Source: Cephalothrix simula (lineage: Eukaryota; Nemertea; Palaeonemertea; Archinemertea; Cephalotrichidae). From it: a stretch of DNA of 14,229 nucleotides. This document shows, piece after piece, positions 1 through 10,500 of this stretch (the stretch's first letter is position 1; every line of letters begins with the position of its first letter). The notes beneath the pieces are model-generated. The model made no database searches, was not told the origin of the DNA, and was given only the letters and a program-made list of their open reading frames with translations. The stretch spans positions 1-14,229 of the forward strand of contig JAXIUW010075561.1 in the NCBI GenBank assembly GCA_035591015.1, in the 5' to 3' direction. The position numbers were made by a program, and so were the translations under genes.

Positions 1-382
1 GCTAAAAATATACAAGATGGTTACATAAATACATAGAATTTAGCATTTTTTCTACAGAAATTATTAATTTACTAGCAGATATGCGTATAAAAATCACAAA
101 GACATTTAATGAATATTTCAGGTAAACCATACATCATTGGAAAGGTATCGACGCTAGAGATTAGTCCATTGCCGCTAAGAAACGGTACCTACCCCTCCCC
201 TGTTGTCCTAGGGGTCAATAGTGTGTCACTAGGTGTGTTACTAGGGTATGTAAACACCATATATACTATAGGGTATACATGTAAATATTGTATTCCTTTG
301 GTGCGTAAACCCAGTCTTAGGTTAGTTTTTTACTAATAACTGTACTATTGCATGGGTGTAAAGTACAGATTTTGGGAGCCAG

Positions 383-395
383 AGGTCAAAGGTCA
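383..395 (+). promoter_or_regulatory. Perfect DR1 nuclear-receptor-type element
   Basis: AGGTCA-A-AGGTCA is two consensus half-sites in direct repeat with a one-base spacer. This is the form bound by RXR-containing dimers and by HNF4/COUP-type receptors. No nearby promoter is visible, so a regulatory role is inference, and it may sit inside an old repeat. Confidence 0.45.
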
Positions 396-493
396 AACAT
401 ACTATTTCCCAAACATTAAGCCAAAAGTAACACTGTTAAGGTAGGTATTTATGCAGCTTATAACTTATACAATATAACTGGACATAATTAACT

Positions 494-520
494 GGTCACC
501 GGTCAAGAGGTCACAAGTCA
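494..520 (+). promoter_or_regulatory. Cluster of direct GGTCA half-sites
   Basis: GGTCA occurs at 494-498, 501-505 and 509-513, followed by GTCA at 517-520, all in the same orientation at 7-8 bp steps. It lies about 100 bp from the perfect DR1 element. The close spacing resembles a degenerate tandem repeat of receptor half-sites. Confidence 0.35.
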
Positions 521-1930
521 TGGTAAAAAAATCATTTTAGCCGGATTTGGCTGGTCTTTAATACATGTACTTAGATGCCCTTCGCATCTGCTATTGTTGT
601 TAATTGGTTAAGTGTCAAATAAAATGATTATGAACTCTTTTACTTTTATAAAATGGCAAGTAAGAGTATTTTTATGCATAATTAGATACCCACCCCACCC
701 CACTTGTGTATCCTATTTTTCATACATTAGTCCTTTTGGGCAACCCTACAATAAAAATTACCCCTTTTCTATAAAAACACCTGGACCTATGCGCCAATTG
801 GTGAGATTTTGTCCGGACTTCAAAGAGTTAAAGTAGGCCTACCGGTAATTTGAAAATGATCGGCAAAAAACAGTAAATGATTGATAGGGCCTATTTGTGA
901 CAATTTAAGTGAGAAGAACAAATATTATCATTTCAGTTTCAGAAAAAAACCTCCTATTTTGGCAGATATCTTAGATATGCCTTTGTGTACCGATTTAATT
1001 TTTACGTTTTTTGAAAAATTTACTAAAGTTTTGTTACCTTTGTGACGTCACTAATCTATTCAAAATGCCGGGAGATCATACCAGACCTTCTTGTCAGCTT
1101 TCTGAATTTTACATCATTTTGTTGAATTTTGTTTATGATTTTTTCATTCTATATAATTTATTATCTTTTTTTTAGAGTTTATGTTTTGCACTTTTTTGCC
1201 CTGATGGCGTTCCAAAATGTGGGAACCCTATCATCAGAAACCTGGATTTCTGCTATCATACTAAAGGAAAATATAGTGTCCAAACACCGAAACGGTCCCT
1301 CGTTTTTCCTTTCCGTAGAATCGTTGCAGTTGACATGGCGTTTTTTGTTGTTGCATAAATAAGTAAATGGGTGAGCGTGTTACGTTTTTTGGAACATCAA
1401 AATGGAATTGGATTGAACTCAAGTTAGGTTATGCACGCATTAATATATGAATAATTTCTATATACGTTTTTATTTCAAAAGCACTCATATAAAAGGATAA
1501 ATTATTGTTTTTTGTGCTATTATATACTAATGTAATACTAGTAATACCTCGTTAAGTTGTTATTTCTAAACTATAATTTAGAAATCAATATTATTAAAAA
1601 AAATTTATATCCATAAGTATTATAATAACATTATCATGTTTAATAACCTACGTAAGGGTGTTATTATATTTATATTAATAAAATAGAATAAGTGTCATTA
1701 TCTTATGGATCTCCAATGGATCTATTCGCAAATTAAGTTTGGGTCTCTCCTTAAACAGAAATACTTATAGTTTGCTCCAAGGTATTTAGAATTGATTAAA
1801 AGATAATTTATCAAAGAATTATCACTATCAGATAATTTTTTCGCTACAAAAAGAATATATGTGATGTAGCCATAGTAACTGCAAATGAAATAAACAAACA
1901 ATAACAAACTCATTTATACAATCACGGTGC

Positions 1931-1936
1931 TTTATT
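1931..1936 (-). terminator. Candidate distal poly(A) signal AATAAA
   Basis: On the minus strand the sequence reads GAATAAAGCACCGTG, followed within about 30 nt by a U/GU-rich stretch (about 1903-1870), which is the layout of a cleavage and polyadenylation site. It would give a 3' UTR of about 2.1 kb. Confidence 0.4.
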
Positions 1937-2318
1937 CAGAGCCATTTAAGCATCCTACACATTCCTGTCCAGATAAAAATGTGGCAAATAACCACATAAC
2001 AAAAATAAAACCCAAAACTTTAATTCTTCCTCCAAAAATCTTTTAATATTCTTAAAACGAAAAATAAAATATGCACTAAGCACGTTTGATAAAAGATACA
2101 TAATGTGAACGCAAGTGAGTTTCGCAATTAAATGCATTTGACATAAATTAAAAATGCACAGTTAATTTTTTTGGGCGGTTTTTTAATTTTCGAAGGTGAA
2201 AGAAGATTGTCAATAAATTGATGAGAAAATGAAACAACATCTTTTGTCTAAACGTGCATTAGCCTGGGAAGGAAGATCAATGAAAAATTCTTGCACCATA
2301 TGAAATCATCAGCACAAC

Positions 2319-2350
2319 CATGTAATTTACATGTCATGTAACTTACATGA
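2319..2350. repeat. Two adjacent near-perfect palindromes
   Basis: CATGTAA-T-TTACATG (2319-2333) is followed immediately by TCATGTAA-C-TTACATGA (2334-2350). Both have perfect arms and a single central base, and they share the CATGTAA half. A further ACATGTAATGT follows at 2355-2365. On RNA they would be hairpins only with opened centres; on DNA they resemble a pair of dimeric protein sites. Confidence 0.8.
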
Positions 2351-2800
2351 TTTAACATGTAATGTCACTATCTTTTAATTTGTGACATGGCACCAATTTG
2401 ACCAATAATACCATATAGGGAAAACATTTATAATACTTAAGTAATAAGGAACCCTGTGATATGTAAGAATCGTACATAAATTCGGCCATAGATCAGGTTT
2501 TAAAGCTGCCTATTACTACAAATGACTCCTTGAACTATTCCTATATAAAATGTGACCATATTACATGAACCTATTATATGTATAGAATTTAAACAAATAA
2601 TAACAAAATTTTAACACAACAGTACTAGAACAGTAATTATTTCTAAGTAGTATAGAAAAGCACCTAGGCATTAAATAAAACTCTTCCTTCCCAGAGAAGA
2701 ATTCTCATAACTTTCCAATGTAAACAATACATCAAAACAAAAATAATAATTACTGATTTGTCCATATCTTATATTTTGATAAAACTATTATTTTCTGTTT

Positions 2801-3047
2801 AATGGAACTAAATACCAATTACATGATACCAAATACCAATTAATGGAACTAAATACCTTTTTATGGTACTAAAATACCATTTTATGGTACTAAAATACCA
2901 ATTTATGGTACTAAAATTCCAGGTACTTTCACATAATATGGTACTGAATACCATTCTATAGTATTAAATACCATTTAATGGAACTAAATACCATTTTATG
3001 GTACAAAAATACCAATTAATTGAACTAAATACCATTTAATGGTATTA
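2801..3047. repeat. Minisatellite of about 12 dyad-symmetric units of about 20 bp
   Basis: The unit is approximately ATGGTACTAAAATACCATTT. Each unit contains the inverted pair TGGTA...TACCA around a 5-6 nt centre, so the array is a string of potential small hairpins. Units drift (TGGAAC, TTGAAC, TAGTAT variants), and one is interrupted by an insertion near 2918-2935. An isolated related dyad (ACCATATAATGGT) occurs at about 3461-3473. Confidence 0.88.
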
Positions 3048-3206
3048 TGTATGAATTATGATCGTCTAAGGCTTAGCCTATGATATTAAGAGAATGATGG
3101 TCAACTATAGCGATGAGATCTGCATGTCAAGTGAAATTAACCACTTATTAGAATACATGTATATACAATGAATTAAACATTCGTTAAAAGTAATTAAAAA
3201 TACTAC

Positions 3207-3227
3207 AATAATAATAATAATAATAAT
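3207..3227. repeat. (AAT)7 microsatellite
   Basis: Seven perfect AAT units occur in an AT-rich region, probably in the 3' UTR or just downstream of the ZFHX gene. Confidence 0.95.
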
Positions 3228-3438
3228 TTTAATCAATTATATTTATACTCTTCATTTTTACTCATATTTCTCTAATTATTTACTATACAATACAGGAAAA
3301 TCACTGTACATTACACAATCAAAACAACAATTATTAAATTTAGTGTATCTTAACGTATAATCACAGCAATATAACCATATTTTACTGCTCTATACAACAG
3401 ACGGGCCGTGGCACCAATATACTCTCATTTTAATATAT

Positions 3439-3444
3439 TTTATT
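3439..3444 (-). terminator. Candidate proximal poly(A) signal AATAAA
   Basis: On the minus strand this is AAATAAAAT about 630 nt after the stop, with a moderately G/U-containing stretch about 35-60 nt downstream. It is a weaker context than the distal candidate. Chance occurrence is likely in DNA this AT-rich. Confidence 0.25.
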
Positions 3445-4074
3445 TAAAATACATCCTAGCACCATATAATGGTACCTAAAACAATGCAATATAAACTTAA
3501 GAGCACCTAGACCCATATGGATCATGATTTAATTATTGCTTTGCAATATGTAATAAAAACAAACGATATACCGCCTAAACAAGTTTAAAAATGGTCTAAA
3601 AAGAGATTGGATTTTTAAAATAATAAATCTATGGGGAATAAAAAAATAAATTTGAGAATCTAAGAGCCTTTAAAATGCAATGCCACAAAAATTATTCACG
3701 CCAATACTTAGAGCACATGTTTAAAAATACAAAACAAAAAAGATATATAGAGTTTTTAAAGGGAAGCTTCATAAAATACTTTCATCATTTAACAACAATT
3801 TAAAACTGAACTTGAAGCATACTAACACAGATGTAGTTTTGTGAGCTCAATATTCATCATCATAATTGTGAACCCACATTTTTCGAACCACACAACATAG
3901 AATAATAATATTATTCAAATAATTCTGGAGAAGTTTTAACCAGCACCAGGTATAACAATACTGTATTTGTCAGGATATGACTTATAAATTATCAGTCTCT
4001 ATCTGATTATTTACTGAGATCCACAAAAAATAGCACATAGTCCTAAGTTTATAAATTATACGCTTATTAAGTCA

Positions 4075-4574
4075 TCACGAAGCGGTGTTCATTTTATTTG
4101 AGGCCACAATTTCTACCGGAAATGCGTAAGACGCCATCTTTGTTTTATGCGTATTTGTTTCACAATGCTCCTTAAATTCTGCTGTTGTAGAAAAGCGTTC
4201 CATGCACAAACTGCATTGATATTGAATTTGTTCAAGTTTAACAATCATTCCAAGTTCTACCGGGTTTTTCCCGGGGAAACACACAACGCGCTGATGTGTA
4301 AGAACCCCTTCCTTATGGGGAAACACCATTTGACATTTTTTACAGATATATCCAACATCAAGAGTAGCCTCAGCTGCAATTGCCATGTTTGCAGCATTCA
4401 CCATAGTTTTCAGATCAGGTATAGACTTGCTGTCTTGTGAATACAAAACCTTTTTAGTGTCCGATTCCGCCATCTTGGTCATGACGTCACGAATAGCTTG
4501 CGGTGGTATTTGTAATAGTGGTAGCGGGGTGCCAAATGAAGCAACATCATAGCCTAATCCAAAGCTTTCCATTC
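4075..4574 (-). CDS. zfhx3: Terminal coding exon of the ZFHX gene with the last two zinc fingers
   Basis: The acceptor TTATTTTAG lies before 4574. Two bases complete the split Gly codon, then translation runs from ATG GAA AGC to a TGA at 4077-4075. Counting that Met as 1, a C2HC finger (C77, C80, H93, C98; about 4350-4279) is followed by a C2H2 finger with a long His spacer (C120, C123, H136, H142; about 4221-4147). This pair matches the C-terminal YxCRKCQ... and YxCLAC... fingers of vertebrate ZFHX3/4, fixing the 3' end of the gene. Only 23 residues follow the last His, whereas the vertebrate proteins have a Ser-rich tail of over 100 residues. The ATG at 4572 is an internal codon, not a start. 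Confidence 0.92.
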
Positions 4575-7500
4575 CTAAAATAATAGATAGAAAGAAAATT
4601 ACTAATTATGTCTTTCAAATAATTTTTTTTTAAATTTCAAAAATTGGTCACAAAACTCTAAAAGGTAAATCGTGAAGATAGTATTAGATCACAAAAATAT
4701 TATAAGTTAATGAAAGAGTTAGAAATTGGTCACGAAAATGTTCAAAGGCAAGGGTACCATTATGATGTTAGGGAAAAATTTGTTGAAAGATTTTTAAAAT
4801 CCACAATCAAGGTAATAATTAAAGGAATAAACGCTTAAAGCCAAAAATATTGACAATGTTATTTGAAAGTTATGGTATCAAATTTTAACGTTTCGCATAA
4901 AATTTCATCAAATTTTTGTTATTAATATCCATGGTTAAAATGTAAAGATATCAACAAATTTAATTTAATTTAAACATGAATGTGATTAAATTAGTTAGAA
5001 TTTCACCATAATTTCACGAAAAAAATATTCTAATATTGTATTATACAGTATATAATTTTCATTATAGGCCTTATTCTTTTATATCAAAGGGTCTTAATAG
5101 GATCAATTCTCGAGAAAAGACACTGATATAGCAATTAACAGTAATTGAATTGACATGTGACTTGCGATGAGGTGGAAGGTATAAAGGACACACCAAACAT
5201 GTGCTTACCCGTTACCATGGTAAAAATTATCAAATCCTACTTTAAATTAATTGATATCAACTATAGTTGACGTTCATCATAGATGTCAAAATATAATTAC
5301 TCTAACGTCAGTGGCAAATTAGCTACGTTAAATGCATTCTGAGAATAACTTCATAAACAATTTCAGTAAAATTGTAATCATTAAAACAGGTTTTACCGAG
5401 CAACCAAATTCCAAATTCCAACTTTTAACTTCCTACAACAATGCATTCGTTTGAAGAGGAAGTTAAAAGTTAGTTGATCGGTGAAACCCGAAAAAAATTT
5501 TAACGCTTTTATATAAAAAAACCAGTTACTAACATTAGATATTATTAGATTAATTTGTTAGGATTTAATAATTAATCGTGATCACATTAAATGGTGTTAG
5601 ATTGTTTTATCTATTTTGTATGATTTTAAGAATCAAACAAAATGGATAAACTCAACAAAATTGTTTGATATACTAGTAGATGCTATTTCAGCAAAATTCG
5701 TTAAAATTCTTTAAAAATAACATAGAATTCGGTAATTTGAGAATTCTTTACCACTTTAACAATAACTTACTTCGATTATAATATAGTTCGATTGACATTA
5801 GCAGGCTATATGCAATTCAACAATTTTTTAAAGAAATTTATTGATTATTATTATCAAATTAAACGTTTTTATCAATTTATTTCTATTTTTATGCTATAAA
5901 TTTTCGATCAAATTTCATTTCATTTCTAAACTCAAGTTAATATATCAAACAATTTTATTGTAGCTGTTATGGATAAAAGGGGAAAGGGCACTCACGGTTT
6001 ACACGGACTTCGTTCACGAAGGTCATGGAGATGAGGAAGATGTGGGCGTGGCAGATTTTTTCTCACCTGGGAAGAGACCCGGTTGCATTAAAGACAACCC
6101 CATCCCAGGATAAAGTCCAGGCATCCCTGGATACATAAACGGTAGTAATCCAGATTCCATTCCAGGGAAAACTGGTCCCATTAACTGGGGAGTCATTGCA
6201 TTTTCATATGGCCATTTTGAATTATTGTCATTTTTATCTGAAAAATAATAAATTACGTTATTTTACATATAGATATGAGATTAAATGTTGTGTTAAAATC
6301 TATATTGTAATAATATTGTAATTGTAATACATGTATGTATGTATAAGCACGAAACTTGTACCAAAACAAAAACGCCTTAGGGTGTAAATGTTGGAGTTAC
6401 ACCTAAACAGAACTCAAACATACTTATCAAGTTAATTTTTCATACCATTATTCATATATCATAGTGTATTGACAAACCTTAGAAAATATTTTCATTTGAC
6501 GTCAACTTTGCAATCTATTGAAAATCAGAAAAAAAAGTTTGCCCTAACTAACCCGTTGTTTTTTCCCCATCTTTAGGTTCATCTTTGACTTTAACACCTT
6601 CTTTGGCTAATTTTGCAGCAACTTCAGGTGGCATGAGTCCAGGATGGAATGATCCAGGCGGTAACCCTATAAAAATTAAAAACGTTGCATATTAGCATCG
6701 AAGTACGAACATATTAAAAATTCTGAAATTCCAAAATTGAAGATGTTTTTAAATTTAAAAAACGAATAATTGGAAATCTTAAAATTGACTAATTAGAAAC
6801 ATTGAAAATGACGTAATAATCAGAAATTTTAAAAATGACTAATTGTAACCATTAAAAATGACTAATTGGAAGTATTTAAAATGACTAATTGAATATTAAA
6901 AAGTTCAGTAATAAACTTACCCCCTAAAAATCCAGGAATTCCTAGGGCTGCTGATACAGGCAATCCCATAGCTTGCAACTGTGCCAAATTGGCTTGACTA
7001 AGAGCTGAAGACGAGTCTGTGTTTTCACTACTTCCTCTTTGTTGAGCTTTTTCCATTTCTTGTTGTCTCACAAGTGTAACAGCATCAGCTCTAATCTGTT
7101 CACCATCTAGCTGACTTTGAATATGCTTTTTCATGTTATCGATGTGACTTTTTGTAAAAATGTGATCTTGAACAGAGTACTTGTGTGTGTACTTAAAGTC
7201 ACACAGTTTACAATCATCATTGTGTTGAACTGGTAATTCATCGACGTAAGGTTTACCAGTGCCAAATCCAAATTTGGCTTTCTTCTCTTTGGCACGTGCA
7301 TTTTGGAACCAAACTTGAATGACTCGTTTTGGGAGACCGATGTCTCTGCCGAGAGATTCACATTCAGCCATTGTAGGAGTTTTATATTCCAAATAGATCT
7401 GCTTCATTATTCTAATTTGTAGACTAGTCATTTGTGTTCTAAAACGCTTCGGAGTTCCTCCCGGAGATCTATGTAAGCCATTCGGTGAACTTGGGTTAAC

Positions 7501-10500
7501 TGAATGGCTATCATCTAAATCGGAATATGACTCAGAATCAGAATCGTTTCGAGATGACATATCATAACCCGCGTCAATTTCGTCTAAAGGTTCCGACTTA
7601 AGCTTTAATGGCTTACTTAAGTCAAGAGGAGCTTCATCGCCAGATCTGCTTTGGGTTGATGACTTAGGAAATTCACTTTTACTACCTTGTTGTTTACTGC
7701 AGTCTTCGACATACTTCTTAAGTGACTCTTCGTAGAATCGTTTCATCTGCAATTGCATCGGGTCATTAGCAGAGGTAAAACCAGGTGGTAACATTGGCAT
7801 AAAAGGACTCAAAGAAAATGGATTCGACATCATCTTAGAGATGTCGATTCCTGGTGAACTTGACACTGGGGTAGTTGATGATGGAGATTCTGGCTGAGCA
7901 TCTGGAATATTATCAATGTTGATGTCACTTTTTGCCATTTCTTCTGGATGCTTTGTTGCTAAATGAGATTCCAAAGCTGACTTTGCTCGGAACAATGCTC
8001 TACAAAATGGGCATCGTTTGTGAATCAGTTGCTGGTGAGCTCGATATTGTCCTTTTCGCTCTCTTGCCCTTGTATTCTGAAACCAAACTTGAACAACACG
8101 TTTTTTCAATCCAACATCATGAGCAATCGTTTCTAATTGCTTTCGACTTGGGTTACAATCAAGTTGGTATTTCTGGTATAAATAGTCGAGCTGTTCTGGG
8201 AGAATGGTCGTCCTCAATCGCTTATCACGGGGTTGGTCATCCTGAGACTCTTCTTCTTCCGATTTACGCTTCACTCCAGCTTTTTCAAGGTCACGATTAA
8301 TCTGCTGTTGAGCTTGTTGTCTTTGCTGCTGCTGCTGAGCAATATTCTGCAGTAATCCAAAAGCGCTTTCTGCAGGGAAACTTGGAAACATCGGTTGATT
8401 CATTGCATGAACACTTTGATGTTCCCTCCACAGCTCAAACCTCGGGAAGGATAAACTGCATTTATCACATTTGAAAAGTTCACGGTCTGTATCTTTTGAT
8501 GTTGATGGTGACGTAGATGAACATTGAGATTTATCATCCATGTCATTATCACTGTCATTGTCATTTAGTTCTCTCATATAACTACTACTATTTGACATGA
8601 CATCATCACCAAAAACTTGGCACGGTGGGATATCTTCATCTTTGAAACAGTGTTTCTTCTGATGTTTGATTAATTCATAATATCTTTGAAATACAGTTAA
8701 GCATTTCTTGCATTGATAGTTTGATCCAGGTGTCCTCTGAAAACGAGAATTAGAACTCTCATCGCCCTCGGGAGCAGGTTGATTCTCATACACTTTTCTT
8801 GCCTTTTGTCTGGCGTTTTGAAACCAAACAACTATCACACGTGGGCTTAGACTAAGTATTTTTGACATATGCTCTAAATCATCATCTTTTGGATAAGCGT
8901 TTTGCTCGAAGTACTCTTGGAGTATCTTGATTTGATAGTCTGTAAAACGAGTGCGATTAGCTCGTCTAGACATAGCCATACTACATGGAGTAGGGCTGTG
9001 CTGATTGCCTTCAGGCCTCATCATAGGAATAGGTGAAGTTGTGAATGAAGAATTCGGAGTGAAAGACGGGGTCAAACCACCAGAAACACCTGGTGAATGG
9101 GTAACTCTTGGCGATGTTGCTGGCATTGGTGTTAAAACCAAAGGAGGCATTATTGGCATGGGAGGTAAAGTAACTGGCTCAACCTTCATCTGAGCTAGTT
9201 GGGAAATACTATCCATTGCTTCAAATTGTCGTTTCTGAGGAGTTATATCGTCAACATGTATCTTTAATTCCATCGGTTCAACCGGAGACTTTGCTGGTGA
9301 TTCTAGCTCTAGTTTTATAGCAACTTCATTACCACTCACCACAGATCCCGTCTCAGCACTAGAATCAGAATCATTCTTTTTATTTGCATCTTCAGGTACT
9401 TGCTCTACTTGAATTTTTCCAGTTTTCTCATACTCTTCAAGATTAAGTGTAGTTGAAGGCGGGTTATTAAAGTTATAAGGAGAATCTTTATTTCTTTGTC
9501 TTTCTTTGAATAAGGTATTTCTGAACCAATGCTTTATGACCTTCTGCGGCAGACCAGATTGGTCAGACATCACTTGAACCTGTTCTTCAGTAGGAGAGTT
9601 ATTGATATCAAAATAACCTCTTAAGATTTTTAACTGTTCATCGTTAATTCTCGTACGGGCTCGTTTTTGATTGCTTAGATTTAATTGAGACTGGTTCTGT
9701 TGTTGCATTCTTTGAGCAGCCATCATATTGGCTTCAACAACATTAGGTAGCGTCGGAGACGGAAACGGCATATTTTCAGAAGTAGGTACCATCACTGGCA
9801 TTAAAGGAGGCTGCATTGCCATTGCTATAGGCATACCAAGACTCATTGGTATCATAGTCGGCATTTGATTTGGAGATGCTTCTGAAGAAGTTGATGCACT
9901 TGGTTCTGTCTTGATTGTTATTTCTGACGATGAATTAGGTGTTACTGCAGGAAGTGGAGGAGGTTGAGAATCGTCTTGAGAATTTTCAGAAGTATTCACT
10001 TCAACCTTTTTTTGTAAATCGTCTTTAATCTGTTCGCCACAATCTTCAACAAAATCCAAAGGAACGAATTCTTTATGAATTTCTTCTTGGTGAGCTTTTA
10101 GAACCCAAATGCTTGAGAATTCCTTTTTGCATTTTGGACACTTGGCTCTATTAATTTCAGGCATATCATCACATCTATCTTCATCTTCTTTTTCTTTCTT
10201 TATTTTTTTCGAAACATCAACATCATCATCAACCTCGATCTTTATTTCAAGATTTTCTTCTTTTATTCTATCGATATCTTTATCATCATCATTCTTTATC
10301 TTTTGCATAAACTCATTGTACTGCATGACACACTCAAAGCCAAAATTTTCTAAGAGATTCTTATGAACTTGAGGCTTAGTCCGCTGTAATGTATTAGAAT
10401 TAACATTAGTAGTATTAGGGTTACTACTAGTTGATTTTCGCATCATTTGCTGAAAGACGGCTGGTGGTATGTTTGAAGGAAAAGCTAGCTGTACCTGTTG

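Larger units (their letters stand above)
1..1909. other. Intergenic region with no gene seen
   Basis: The short open frames here (for example 109-336, 612-836 and 1129-1362 on the plus strand) have no recognisable domains, no splice context and a composition like the surrounding DNA, so I do not call them. The region holds a DR1-type element (383-395), a cluster of GGTCA half-sites (494-520), one TGACGTCA octamer (1043-1050) and small AT-rich inverted repeats (arms 1562-1570 and 1577-1585, and 1621-1630 and 1659-1668). Confidence 0.6.
1910..4074 (-). other. Probable 3' UTR and downstream region of the ZFHX gene
   Basis: About 2.1 kb follows the stop codon with no other gene on either strand. 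It is AT-rich and contains a dyad minisatellite (2801-3047), an AAT microsatellite (3207-3227) and a pair of palindromes (2319-2350). Two AATAAA hexamers on the minus strand, at 3439-3444 and 1931-1936, could end the transcript. How far the UTR extends is inference. Confidence 0.45.

Noticed and set aside
1129-1362. 77-residue plus-strand frame
   Set aside because: It is in AT-rich intergenic DNA with Phe/Leu/Ile-biased composition, no domain and no splice or promoter context.
2801-3047. CRISPR-like array
   Set aside because: There are no unique spacers; units are contiguous, about 20 bp and degenerate, and the DNA is from an animal. It is a minisatellite.
4147-4440. Plus-strand open frame of 97 residues with many Cys and Phe
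   Set aside because: It is antisense to the last zinc-finger exon, which has clear family similarity in the opposite frame.
6862-6920. 18 extra residues after the giant exon up to a stop at 6862
   Set aside because: They lie past a consensus GTAAGT donor and are low-complexity. The downstream exons continue the frame and family similarity.
7131-7361. Second minus-strand frame of 76 residues within the HD4 region
   Set aside because: It is an out-of-frame overlap of the HD4 coding sequence with no domain of its own.
7932-8300. 122-residue plus-strand open frame
   Set aside because: It is antisense to HD3 and its linkers and is a shadow of the coding constraint on the other strand.
9005-9193. 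Plus-strand Gly/Val-rich open frame of 62 residues
   Set aside because: It is antisense to the Pro/Thr/Met-rich HD1-HD2 linker and is a shadow.
10109-10366. Plus-strand Ser/Phe-rich open frame of 85 residues
   Set aside because: It is antisense to the Asp/Glu/Lys-rich segment. The Ser/Phe repeats come from complementary GAT/GAA/AAA codons.
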